64,000 bases of DNA from Streptomyces alanosinicus (GTDB taxonomy: Bacteria; Actinomycetota; Actinomycetes; Streptomycetales; Streptomycetaceae): NCBI RefSeq assembly GCF_014650595.1, contig NZ_BMVG01000001.1, forward strand, positions 124,001 to 188,000, in the 5' to 3' direction. The notes under the pieces were generated by a model. It saw only the letters and a program-made list of their open reading frames with translations, did not search any database and had not been told where the DNA came from. Position 1 is the stretch's first letter. Each line of letters begins with the position of its first letter. Positions 10,529-19,136 of the stretch are shown here, one piece after another. The translations under genes were made by a program, and so were the position numbers.

Positions 10529-11736
10529 CCACCGCCATGGACCTCCGCGCCGACTTCCCGGTCCTGCAGCGCACCGTGGACGCGGGCCCCCTCGTCTACC
10601 TCGACAACGCCGCCACCTCCCTCAAGCCGCGGTCGGTGATCGACGCGATGGCGCGCTACTACGACTCCGTCAGCGCCAACATCCACCGGGGCAAGCACAT
10701 CCTGTCCGAGGAGGCGTCCGAACGCTATGAACAGGTGCGGGCCAGGATCGCCGCCCGCCTCGGAGTACCACCGCGCAACATCGTCTTCACCGCCAACGCC
10801 ACCGACGGCATCAATCTGGTGGCCACCGGTCTGGCGCTCACGGACAGTGATCTCGTCGCGCTCCCGCTCGACGCGCACCACTCGGCTCAGCTTCCCTGGC
10901 GGGAACGGTGCCGCACGGCCTGGCTCGCGGCGAGCGAGCACGCCACCGTGGACGAGGAAGCCCTGCGTTCGGTGCTGGACCGCTCCCCCGAGGTCGTGGT
11001 CCTCACCGCCTGCTCCAACGTCACGGGACACACCGCCGACGTCGACCGGCTGGCCGCGCTCGCCCGCGAGGCGGGTGCCTGGACCGTGGTGGACGCGGCG
11101 CAACTGGCCGCGCACGGGCTGCCGCAGGTCGGGGAATCCGTCGACGCGCTGGCCTTCTCCGCGCACAAGATGCTCGGCCCCACCGGTATCGGTGTGCTGT
11201 ACCTGAGCGACCGGTTGATCGAGGCGCTGACTCCGTCCCGGCTCGGCGGCGGCACCGTCGACTGGGCGGACGAGCACGAGTTCCGGCTGCGCCGCGCGCC
11301 CTACCGCTTCGAGCCGGGCACCCCGAACATCAGCGGTGTCTACGGACTGGGCGCCGCCCTGGAGTACCTGGACGCGATCGGCCCGGCCGAACTGGCCGCG
11401 CGCGACGCGTCTCTGGTCGACGCGCTGCTCCGGGAGGCGAAGGCCCGCCCCTATCTGACAGTCCTCGGCGGCCTGTCCGAGCAGAACCGGCTGCCCGTGC
11501 TGACGGTGACCCTGCGGGGCGTACCCGATCCGTCCGCGGTCGCCCGCGCGCTCAGCGACTCGTACGGAGTGATGTGCCGCTCCGGGTACTTCTGCGCCCA
11601 GCCGTACTTCGCGGCACACCGGCAGAGCGCGGGGCTGCGGATCGCGCCGTACCTGTACAACACCGAGGGCGAGATCGCGCACACCTTCGCGGCACTCGAC
11701 GAGTTGCACCCGCTGCTGGCCCGAGGGGTGCGATGA
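10525..11736 (+). CDS. SufS/CsdA-like cysteine desulfurase
   Basis: 403-residue class V aminotransferase-fold PLP enzyme. All residues for group II cysteine desulfurases are visible: YLDNAATSLKP and NIHRGKH at the N-terminus, PLP lysine K215 in FSAHKMLGPTGIG, and the persulfide-forming cysteine C357 in RSGYFCAQP. The family releases sulfur from L-cysteine (or Se/SO2 from analogues), giving an enzyme persulfide. No sufBCD, sufU or tRNA-thiolation gene is adjacent, so it probably serves the pathway of this operon, for example as sulfur donor or C-S lyase. GTG start overlaps the preceding stop (GTGA); its own TGA overlaps the next ATG. Confidence 0.9.
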   Translation: MTTAMDLRADFPVLQRTVDAGPLVYLDNAATSLKPRSVIDAMARYYDSVSANIHRGKHILSEEASERYEQVRARIAARLGVPPRNIVFTANATDGINLVATGLALTDSDLVALPLDAHHSAQLPWRERCRTAWLAASEHATVDEEALRSVLDRSPEVVVLTACSNVTGHTADVDRLAALAREAGAWTVVDAAQLAAHGLPQVGESVDALAFSAHKMLGPTGIGVLYLSDRLIEALTPSRLGGGTVDWADEHEFRLRRAPYRFEPGTPNISGVYGLGAALEYLDAIGPAELAARDASLVDALLREAKARPYLTVLGGLSEQNRLPVLTVTLRGVPDPSAVARALSDSYGVMCRSGYFCAQPYFAAHRQSAGLRIAPYLYNTEGEIAHTFAALDELHPLLARGVR

Positions 11737-13241
11737 CACAGCACGCCGAGGAACTGTACGAGAGGTTCCGTGCCGTCGCCGCCGCCGCACCCGACCGGCC
11801 GGCGGTCATCGGCGCCGACGGCGAGCGGACGACCTACGGGGAACTGGCCGCCCTCGCCGACACCGCCGCCCGCGCCCTGAGCGCCCGTACGTCCGGTACG
11901 GACACGGTGGTGGCGGTGGAGGTCGAGCGCTCGCCGCGGCACCTCGCCGCCATGCTGGCCGGCTGGCGGCTCGGACTGGCCTACGTACCCGTACGCCACC
12001 ACGAGACACCGGCGCGCCGCAGGCATGTGCTCCGCCAGCTCGGCGGGCGCGCGCTGCTCGTCTCGGGCGACGCCCGGACGGCCCGGATCAGCCGGGTGGA
12101 TCCGCGTACGCACGGGGAGCTGTCCGACCCGCTGCGCTGGCCCACCGGCCAAGCCGCCTATCTGGTCTTCACGTCCGGCAGCACCGGCACGCCCAAGGGC
12201 ACGGTGCTGTCCGTTGCGGGCTTCGCCAACCGGGTCGACTGGAGCCAGCGCGCCTACCCGCTCACCGGGGACGACGTCCTGCTGCAACACACCGCCGTCT
12301 CCTTCGACTTCGCGGTGTGGGAGACGACGGCGGCGCTGCTGCACGGAGCCACGCTGCTGCTCACCGAGGACGGTCCGTACGCGGACCCGGAGGAGGCCGT
12401 GCAGGCAGCGGTCCGGCACCGGGCCACCGTCGCCCACTTCGCGCCGTCCGTGCTGTCCCTGGTGGAGATGTCCGGGCTGCTGACGGACTGGACCTCCCTG
12501 CGGCTGCTGTACTCGGGCGGGGAACAACTGCAGGGCGCGGTGGCGGACCGGGTGCTGCGGCAGGCACCGCACACACGTCTGGTCAACCAGTACGGACCCG
12601 CCGAGACCTGCGTCGACTCCACCCACCACCCCTGCACGGCCCCGGTGGCCGAGGGGCCGGTGCCGATCGGGCAGGCCATCGACCGCACCCGGCTGTCCCT
12701 CCTCCCGGTCGACGGCCTCGGCTCCGACTCGGGCGAGCTGGTGATCTGCGGCCCCGGCGTCGCGTTCGGCTACCTCGACTCCGGCGAACCGGCCGGCGAC
12801 CGCTTCGGCTACGGCCGGCACGGCCGTACCTTCCGCACCGGCGACCTGGTACGCCGGCTGCCCGGCGGCGACCTGGTCTTCCTGGGGCGCCGCGACGACC
12901 AGCTGAAGGTCGGCGGTGTCCGGGTGGAACTGGGCGAGATCGAGGCGGTGGCCGCCACCGTGCCCGGGGTGTCCGCGGCGATCGCCTGCGCGGTCGACGG
13001 GCCGGGCGGCCCGGTGATCGACCTCGTGGTGGAGAGCCACGGCGACACGCTGGACCTGCGGGAACTGCGCGCCGCCCTGGCGGAGCGGCTGATGGGGCCG
13101 GTGGCACCGCGCCGGCTGCGCGTCGTCCCCTCCCTGCCCCGCACGCCCGGCGGCAAGGTCGACCGGTCCCAGGCGCTCGGCCTGGCCCGTCCCGACAGCG
13201 AGAACACCACACCCGTACCTGTGAACGAGGAGACACGTTGA
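11733..13241 (+). CDS. stand-alone NRPS adenylation domain
   Basis: 502-residue free-standing amino-acid adenylation domain. Core motifs are A3 FTSGSTGTPKGT (about residues 146-157), A5 NQYGPAETCVD, A7 FRTGDLVRR, A8 GRRDDQLKVGGVRVELGEIE and A10 PRTPGGKVDR. No condensation, carrier or thioesterase domain is fused; the carrier is the next gene. Hand alignment to the GrsA positions gives a specificity code of roughly D-F-W-H-Y-G-Q-V-D-K. D235/W239/H278/D331 are shared with serine codes, and D-F-W with threonine codes, so a Ser/Thr-like hydroxy amino acid is my best guess. No MbtH protein is encoded nearby. ATG start overlaps the upstream stop (ATGA). Confidence 0.92.
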   Translation: MTQHAEELYERFRAVAAAAPDRPAVIGADGERTTYGELAALADTAARALSARTSGTDTVVAVEVERSPRHLAAMLAGWRLGLAYVPVRHHETPARRRHVLRQLGGRALLVSGDARTARISRVDPRTHGELSDPLRWPTGQAAYLVFTSGSTGTPKGTVLSVAGFANRVDWSQRAYPLTGDDVLLQHTAVSFDFAVWETTAALLHGATLLLTEDGPYADPEEAVQAAVRHRATVAHFAPSVLSLVEMSGLLTDWTSLRLLYSGGEQLQGAVADRVLRQAPHTRLVNQYGPAETCVDSTHHPCTAPVAEGPVPIGQAIDRTRLSLLPVDGLGSDSGELVICGPGVAFGYLDSGEPAGDRFGYGRHGRTFRTGDLVRRLPGGDLVFLGRRDDQLKVGGVRVELGEIEAVAATVPGVSAAIACAVDGPGGPVIDLVVESHGDTLDLRELRAALAERLMGPVAPRRLRVVPSLPRTPGGKVDRSQALGLARPDSENTTPVPVNEETR

Positions 13242-13495
13242 ACCCCGCGAACAACGCCGTGACCGCGGACACCAAGGCCCGGGTCGGCCAGATCTGGACG
13301 GACGTGCTCGGCTGCCCGCCACCGGAAGGGGACCAGCACTTCTTCGAGGACCTGGGCGGCAACTCACTGCTGGCCTTCCAGGCGACCGTGCGGCTGCGCG
13401 AGGCACTGGGGCGGCACGTGCCGCTGAAGCTGCTGTTCACCGCGCCCCGGTTCACCGACTACACCGCCCGGCTCGACGAGGAGTGCGCCTCATGA
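13238..13495 (+). CDS. free peptidyl/aminoacyl carrier protein
   Basis: 85-residue discrete carrier protein. The phosphopantetheine attachment site is S43 in EDLGGNSLLAFQ, in the normal family position, and the sequence is otherwise a four-helix carrier domain. It is expected to be converted to holo form and loaded by the adjacent adenylation domain. The resulting aminoacyl thioester would be the substrate of the following oxygenase. The start is a TTG at 13238 overlapping the adenylation-domain stop (TTGA), supported by GAGGAG about 7 bases upstream. Confidence 0.9.
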   Translation: MNPANNAVTADTKARVGQIWTDVLGCPPPEGDQHFFEDLGGNSLLAFQATVRLREALGRHVPLKLLFTAPRFTDYTARLDEECAS

Positions 13496-14517
13496 CCAGC
13501 CACGACCGCACGGTCGACGACGTCACTGCCGCGCTTGAGGACTGCACGACGCACGGGACGTTCCCGCTGATCGTCACCTCCGCCGGCGTCCGCGACGCAC
13601 AAGGATGGGCCGCCCGGCACGCACAGCCGCTGCGGGCCGCGCTGCACCACCACGGAGCCGTGGTCCTGCGCGGTTTCCCGGTACCCGACGAGGGTGTCTT
13701 CCAGGAGGTCGTCGGCGCGCTGAGCGGCGGCACCTGGGCCGAGTACCAGGAACGGGCCACGCCCCGCTCCCATGTGTCGGGCGCCGTGTTCACCTCCACG
13801 GAGTACCCGGCCGACCGGTCGATCTTCGTGCACAACGAGAGCTCCCATGTGCTGCGCTGGCCGCGCCATCTGTACTTCTGGTGCGACACCCCCGCGGCCG
13901 AGGGCGGCGAGACGCCCGTCTGCGACACCCGGCGGGTGTACCGCGAACTCGACCCTGGGCTGCGCGACCGGTTCGCCGCCGAGGGCTGGATCTACCAGCG
14001 GAACTTCGGCACGGGCATCGGCTTCAGCTGGCAGTCGGTCTACGGGGTGGAGACCTTCGCCGAACTGGAGGAGTACTGCGCCCGCAACCACACGGCCGTA
14101 CGCCGCGACGGGGACAACGTCCAGGTGCGTTACCGCCGTTGGGCGACCATGCGCCACCCTGACACGGGCGAGGACAGCTGGTTCAATCACGGTGTCTTCT
14201 TCAACCGCTGGAATCTCGAACCGGAGTTGCAGGAGTTCGCCGACGAACTCGGCGAGTCGGCACTGCCGTACAACACGCTGCACGGGGACGGCAGTCCGAT
14301 CACCCGGGAGGTGATCGAGGAGATCCGTGCGGCCTACGACGCGGCGACGGTCGCCGAGCCCTACCAGGCCGGCGATGTGATGGTCGTGGACAACATCGCG
14401 GTCGCCCACGGCCGCAGGCCCTATCGGGGCAGGCGCCGGATCCTGGTCACCATGACCGATCCCACGGACGGCGCGGCCCTTGCGCCACCGGCCCTCGTGG
14501 CCACCCCCGGCTGGTAG
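13492..14517 (+). CDS. TauD/TfdA-family Fe(II)/2-oxoglutarate oxygenase
   Basis: 341-residue cytoplasmic non-haem iron oxygenase of the TauD/clavaminate synthase superfamily. The iron triad is H114-x-E116 (FVHNESSHV) plus distal H306 (DNIAVAHGRR), with the 2-oxoglutarate-binding arginine in the following RGRRRILV. An HxE rather than HxD pair matches clavaminate-synthase-like and several carrier-dependent amino-acid hydroxylases. The acidic residue is retained, so this is not a halogenase of the SyrB2 type. Placement directly after the carrier protein, with ATGA overlap, suggests oxidation (hydroxylation, desaturation or cyclisation) of the carrier-bound amino acid. GAGGAG precedes the ATG at 13492 by 8 bases. 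Confidence 0.9.
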   Translation: MTSHDRTVDDVTAALEDCTTHGTFPLIVTSAGVRDAQGWAARHAQPLRAALHHHGAVVLRGFPVPDEGVFQEVVGALSGGTWAEYQERATPRSHVSGAVFTSTEYPADRSIFVHNESSHVLRWPRHLYFWCDTPAAEGGETPVCDTRRVYRELDPGLRDRFAAEGWIYQRNFGTGIGFSWQSVYGVETFAELEEYCARNHTAVRRDGDNVQVRYRRWATMRHPDTGEDSWFNHGVFFNRWNLEPELQEFADELGESALPYNTLHGDGSPITREVIEEIRAAYDAATVAEPYQAGDVMVVDNIAVAHGRRPYRGRRRILVTMTDPTDGAALAPPALVATPGW

Positions 14518-14587
14518 GGAGCCGGAACCGGTGCGGGCCCGCACGGGCCCGCACCCTCAGGAGCGAGTACCGAAGGAAAGAGCTTTC

Positions 14588-15565
14588 GTGAACATCGTGC
14601 TGTACGCGGTGATCGTGCTGTTCTGGGGCACCACCTGGATCGGCATCAAGTTACAGCTGGGCAGTGTGGATCCGGCCGTGTCGGTCGCGTACCGCTTCCT
14701 GCTCGCCGCCCTCTGCATGTTCATCTGGACCGGTGTGCGCAAGCTGCCCATGCGCTTCCCCGTCCGCAGTCATCTGCGGCTCGCGCTGGTCGGACTGCTC
14801 ATGTACTCGGTCAACTACGTGCTCTTCTACTACTGCTCCGAACACCTCGTCTCCGGACTGGTCTCGATCATCTTCTGCCTCTCGGTCGGCTTCAACATCC
14901 TCAACGGCCGGATCTTCCTGAAGCGGCCCATCTCCCGGACCGTGGTGCTCGGCGCGATCGCCGGTGTGGTGGGGCTCGCCATGGTGTTCGGCGACGACAT
15001 CGCCCACACCAAGGCCTCGTCGGGCCTGCTGACCGGCGTCCTGCTCGGCCTCGGGGCGACCCTGCTGTTCTCGTTCGGCAACATCACGTCCTCGTGGAAC
15101 CAGTCCCAAGGCGGCCTGCCCGTCGTGCAGTCCACGGCGTGGAGCATGCTGTACGGAGGGCTCTTCACGACCATCGGATGCCTGTTCGCGGGGAACTCGT
15201 TCACGGTCGAGCCGTCGTTCAAGTATGTGGCGGGCCTGGTGTATCTCTCGGTCTGCGGCTCGGCGATCGCCTTCGTCACCTACCTGACGCTGCTGTCGCG
15301 CATCGGCCCCGACCGCGCCGCCTTCGCCACGGTGGCGTTCCCGGTCGTCTCTCTCTCCCTCTCGACGGTCTTCGAGCACTACCGGTGGAACGCGCTGGCC
15401 GTGCTCGGCGTACTGGTCGTCCTCGTGGCCAACGCGTTCATCCTCGCCGGACCCCAACTGCGGGCCCTGCTGGGCAGGTTGTCCCCGGGCTCCGGCACAC
15501 GGACGGCCGGCGCCGCGGCGGCGGAACATACCACCGCGACGGAGAACGGACCCAGCCGTGGCTGA
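14588..15565 (+). CDS. EamA/DMT-family exporter
   Basis: 325-residue drug/metabolite transporter with about ten transmembrane helices in two EamA repeats. The first repeat starts at the N-terminus (VLYAVIVLFWGTTWIGIK) and the second around residue 150. A hydrophilic tail of about 35 residues follows the last helix. It probably exports the operon's product or protects against it. Start is GTG at 14588 with AAGGAAAG upstream. Codon 22 is TTA (14651-14653), the second bldA-type codon in the operon. Its 3' end overlaps the thioesterase start by 8 bases. Confidence 0.9.
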   Translation: MNIVLYAVIVLFWGTTWIGIKLQLGSVDPAVSVAYRFLLAALCMFIWTGVRKLPMRFPVRSHLRLALVGLLMYSVNYVLFYYCSEHLVSGLVSIIFCLSVGFNILNGRIFLKRPISRTVVLGAIAGVVGLAMVFGDDIAHTKASSGLLTGVLLGLGATLLFSFGNITSSWNQSQGGLPVVQSTAWSMLYGGLFTTIGCLFAGNSFTVEPSFKYVAGLVYLSVCGSAIAFVTYLTLLSRIGPDRAAFATVAFPVVSLSLSTVFEHYRWNALAVLGVLVVLVANAFILAGPQLRALLGRLSPGSGTRTAGAAAAEHTTATENGPSRG

Positions 15566-16442
15566 GGCGGACGCGAAGGTGACGGGTACGGCGATGACGG
15601 GCGCGGCGATGACCGGCGCGGTGGTGCGGGACGGGGCGGTGACGGGCGTGCCGGACGCACGCCCGCCCGGCCACTCGAACGGCCGGGCGCCGGGCCGCTA
15701 TTACCTGCTGCCCTACGCGGGCGGCGGCCCCGCGGCCTACCGTCCGCTGACCGACCACTGGGCCGCCCGGCCCGACGTGTCCCCGGCGGCGGTGCCGCTC
15801 GCCTGGGAGTCCGGGCGGTATCTCGACGGAGACGGAGACGGAGGCGGCCTGCGCGGCCTGGCCGACGACCTGGCCCGCCGGATCGCCGACGACCTGGCGC
15901 TGCGGCCGGTGGACTGCTACGGCCTCTTCGGGCACAGCATGGGTGCGCTCGTGGCGTACGAGACGACCGCCGCGCTGATCGGCCTCGGGTGTCCGTCACC
16001 CGCGGTCCTCGCCGTCTCCGGCCGGGTGGCGCCGCAGTACGGCTTCCGGCCGGCGGTCGATCTCGACCAGCCGGAGAGCACGGCGGAGTACCTCCGCTCC
16101 TGTGGCGGCGCACTGGCGCAGGCCGCCGAGGACCCCGAGTTCGTCGAACTCGTCCGCGAGCGGCTGCGGGACGATGTGCGGCTCGGCGCCGAGCACGCCC
16201 ACCGGGGGCGACCGCCGCTGCCGGTGCGCGTTCTCGCCCTCGGCGGGCGCGACGACCCGCTGGCCGCCCATGAGGAGACGGCCGGGTGGCTGCGGCACGG
16301 TGTGGGCACCGGTGACCTGCGGCTCTTCCCGGGCGGCCACTGGTTCCTGTGGGATCACGTGCCGGCTGTGGCGGACGGGCTGACGGAGGTGCTGCGGGCC
16401 GCGCAGATCACGTACGAGGGAAAGTCGCTGCGAAATACATAA
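15558..16442 (+). CDS. type II thioesterase (alpha/beta hydrolase)
   Basis: 294-residue GrsT/TEII-type thioesterase. Catalytic triad is S127 in LFGHSMGALVAYE, an aspartate in LGGRDDPLAAHEE and a histidine in FPGGHWFLWDH. Members either clear misloaded carrier proteins or release products; with no fused thioesterase in the operon it may be the release enzyme here. The first 45 residues are Ala/Gly/Thr-rich and poorly conserved-looking, so an internal start is possible, but the GTG at 15558 keeps the coupled overlap with the exporter gene. Last gene of the operon. Confidence 0.88.
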   Translation: MAEADAKVTGTAMTGAAMTGAVVRDGAVTGVPDARPPGHSNGRAPGRYYLLPYAGGGPAAYRPLTDHWAARPDVSPAAVPLAWESGRYLDGDGDGGGLRGLADDLARRIADDLALRPVDCYGLFGHSMGALVAYETTAALIGLGCPSPAVLAVSGRVAPQYGFRPAVDLDQPESTAEYLRSCGGALAQAAEDPEFVELVRERLRDDVRLGAEHAHRGRPPLPVRVLALGGRDDPLAAHEETAGWLRHGVGTGDLRLFPGGHWFLWDHVPAVADGLTEVLRAAQITYEGKSLRNT

Positions 16443-16856
16443 AAACTTCCCGGGCGTAACACTGCGTAATGCGCGCGCAATATGGATGAGCGGTTTCCAT
16501 ACGAGCCGCCTTTGCGCAAAGAGCATCACACCGGCCTGCGAAGCCGCTCACAGCAACCGGTCCAGGTAATCACCAAAACCCCCGAGACACCTGGAACGAT
16601 CATGGGTGTACTGCAGGTTCTCATGATTCGGACGGGGCGAATCATCAGTAATTCCGGCGTTCTCCCCACGGTGTACCGCTCTGCATTACCTCGTGTCATA
16701 ACAAGAGCGTCACAGCATCGGCCAGACTCTCCTCCACCTTCCCCACACACGCTTAGAGTCACGGCCAGTCACCGCGCCGTTGGTTTGTCAACTGCGGCCA
16801 GGCGTGCGGCTCGACCGTTTCCATCGGGATGCGGTTGTCCAGGGAAAGGACTGATC
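16443..16856 (+). promoter_or_regulatory. intergenic region upstream of the liv transporter, with an inverted repeat
   Basis: A 414-base non-coding stretch with lower GC than its neighbours. At 16623-16645 there is a perfect 8-bp inverted repeat ATGATTCG - 7 bases - CGAATCAT that could be an operator or the end of the biosynthetic operon's transcript. Two GTCAC words lie near 16708 and 16758, and TTAGAG at 16755 could be a -10. A purine-rich ribosome site (AGGGAAAGGA) precedes the livK start. No specific regulator site was identified. Confidence 0.45.
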
Positions 16857-18083
16857 GTGCGTCAACGTTCGCTCATCGCCATCACCGCCGCGCTGGCGGC
16901 GGGTGCACTTACCCTCACCGCCTGCGGCTCGCGTGACAGCGGCGGCTCGGACTCCAAGGGCGGCACCACCGTCATCATCGGCGTCGACGCCCCGCTCACC
17001 GGCGATCTGTCCGCGATCGGCCTCGGCATCAAGAACTCGGTGGATCTCGCGGTCAAGCAGGCCAACAAGCAGAAGGCCGTCGACGGTGTGACCTTCCAGA
17101 CGCAGGCACTGGACGACCAGGCGCAGCCGTCCTCCGGCCAGCAGAACGCCTCGAAACTGGTGTCGAACAAGGACGTCTACGGGGTCGTCGGCCCGCTCAA
17201 CTCCAGCGTCGCCCAGTCCATGCAGAAGGTCTTCGACGACGCCAAGCTGGTCGAGGTATCCCCGGCCAACACCAACCCGACGCTCACCCAGGGTGACAAC
17301 TGGCAGAAGAGCAAGGTCCGCACGTACAAGTCGTACTTCCGCACGGCGACCACGGATGCCATCCAGGGCCCGTTCGCCGCGCAGTACGTCTTCAACAAGT
17401 CCAAGAAGAAGAAGGTCTTCGTCATCGACGACAAGAAGACCTATGGCGCCGGCCTCGCCAGCACCTTCAGTGAGGAGTTCAAGAAGCTCGGCGGCTCCAT
17501 CGTGGGCACCGAGCACATCAACCCCGACACCAAGGACTATTCGGCCGTCGCCACCAAGGTGAAGAACTCGGGCGCCGACGTCGTCTACTACGGTGGCGAA
17601 TACCCGCAGGCCGGCCCGCTCAGCAAGCAGATCAAGGCCGCCGGCACCAAGGCGCCTCTGGTCAGCGGCGACGCCGTCTACGACCCCACCTACATCAAGC
17701 TCGCCGGCCCGGCCAGCAACGGCGACATGGTCACCTCCGTCGGCGCCCCGCTGGACCAGCTGCCCTCGGCCAAGGACTTCCTCGCCAACTACAAGGCCGG
17801 CGGCTACGCGCAGGAGTACGGCGCCTACGGCGGCTACGCCTACGACTCCGCCTGGGCGATCATCCAGGCCGTGAAGAAGGTGGTCGAGGACAACAGCGGC
17901 AAGCTGCCCTCCGACGCCCGCGCCAAGATCACCGCCGCCGTGCAGAACGTCTCCTTCGACGGCGTGACGGGCAAGGTCTCCTTCGACGAATACGGCGACA
18001 CCACCAACAAGCAGCTCACCGTCTACTCCGTCCAGAGCGGCGCCTGGAAGACCGTGGAGTCCGGTACGTACAACGGCGGCTGA
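16857..18083 (+). CDS. branched-chain amino acid ABC transporter substrate-binding lipoprotein
   Basis: 408-residue periplasmic-binding-type lipoprotein (LivJ/LivK family, type I fold). It starts MRQRSLIAITAALAAG with lipobox LTAC at residues 20-23, so the mature protein is lipid-anchored through the cysteine and captures Leu/Ile/Val or a related amino acid outside the membrane. GVDAPLTGDLSAIG and the hinge region are typical. GTG at 16857 with AGGGAAAGGA upstream is chosen; the open frame extends further upstream without homology. It heads the livKHMGF operon; a hairpin after it probably allows higher expression of the binding protein than of the permease genes. Confidence 0.93.
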   Translation: MRQRSLIAITAALAAGALTLTACGSRDSGGSDSKGGTTVIIGVDAPLTGDLSAIGLGIKNSVDLAVKQANKQKAVDGVTFQTQALDDQAQPSSGQQNASKLVSNKDVYGVVGPLNSSVAQSMQKVFDDAKLVEVSPANTNPTLTQGDNWQKSKVRTYKSYFRTATTDAIQGPFAAQYVFNKSKKKKVFVIDDKKTYGAGLASTFSEEFKKLGGSIVGTEHINPDTKDYSAVATKVKNSGADVVYYGGEYPQAGPLSKQIKAAGTKAPLVSGDAVYDPTYIKLAGPASNGDMVTSVGAPLDQLPSAKDFLANYKAGGYAQEYGAYGGYAYDSAWAIIQAVKKVVEDNSGKLPSDARAKITAAVQNVSFDGVTGKVSFDEYGDTTNKQLTVYSVQSGAWKTVESGTYNGG

Positions 18084-18112
18084 GACCGCCCTTCACCCGC
18101 ACCACTCATGAG

Positions 18113-18148
18113 CCGCGCGGGGCGCTGTTCCACTGGCGCCCCGCGCGG
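18113..18148 (+). terminator. intra-operon hairpin between binding protein and permease
   Basis: Perfect 13-bp stem CCGCGCGGGGCGC / GCGCCCCGCGCGG with a 10-base loop. It sits 30 bases after the binding-protein stop and 60 bases before the permease start, so it likely acts as a partial terminator or 3' stabiliser that sets differential expression within the operon. Confidence 0.75.
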
Positions 18149-18207
18149 TCTCGCATCCGGACATCCGGCACTCCCGTCGAACATCCGAAAGTCTCGGAGG
18201 ACTTGCG

Positions 18208-19136
18208 GTGAACGAACTGCCGCAGCAGCTGGTCAACGGCCTGCTACTGGGATCCATGTACGGGCTGGTCGCCATTGGCTACACGATGGTCTACGGCATC
18301 GTCCAGCTCATCAACTTCGCCCACGGCGAGATCTTCATGACCGGCGCCTTCGGCGCCCTCACGGTCTACGCGTACGTCCTGCCCGACGGCACCTCCATGT
18401 GGGTCGCCCTGCCCCTCATGCTCATCGGCGGCATCCTCGTCGCCGTTCTGGTCGCCGTAGGAGCGGAACGATTCGCCTATCGCCCCCTGCGCAACGCGCC
18501 CCGGCTGGCCCCTCTCATCACGGCCATCGGCCTGTCCCTCGCCCTCCAGCAGGCGGTCTGGGCCTGGTACCCGGAGGCCAAGTCCGCGCGCACCTTCCCG
18601 CAGATCGGCGGCGGCCCCTTCCAGATAGGCAATGTCACCATCCAGACCGGTGACATCTTCCTGCTGATCGCCGCCCCCATCAGCATGGCGTTCCTCGCCT
18701 ACTTCGTCATGAAGACGCGCACCGGACGCGGTATGCAGGCCACCGCCCAGGACCCCGACACCGCGAGGCTCATGGGCATCAACACCGACCGCATCATCGT
18801 GATCGCGTTCGCCCTCGGTGCCGCCTTCGCCGCCGTCGGCGGCGTGGCCGACGGCCTCAAGTACGGGCAGATCGACTTCCGTATGGGCTTCATCCTCGGT
18901 CTGAAGGCCTTCACCGCCGCCGTCCTCGGTGGCATCGGCAACATCTACGGCGCGATGATCGGCGGAGTCGTCCTCGGCATCGCCGAGACCCTCGCCACCG
19001 CCTACATCGCCGATCTCCCCGGCATGGCGAAGTTCGGCACCCAGTCCTGGGCCGACGTCTGGGCCTTCGTACTCCTCATCCTCGTTCTGCTGTTCAGGCC
19101 ACAGGGTCTGCTCGGCGAGCGCGTCGCGGACAGGGC

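Noticed and set aside
13492..14517. Non-haem iron halogenase like SyrB2/CytC3
   Set aside because: The acidic iron ligand is present (H114-x-E116), whereas halogenases have Ala or Gly there.
8188..16442. Desferrioxamine, cycloserine, alanosine or isonitrile-lipopeptide cluster
   Set aside because: The diagnostic genes for each are missing: no NIS synthetase, no Dcs-type O-ureidoserine enzymes, no diazeniumdiolate genes, and no ScoE-type acyl-ACP set.
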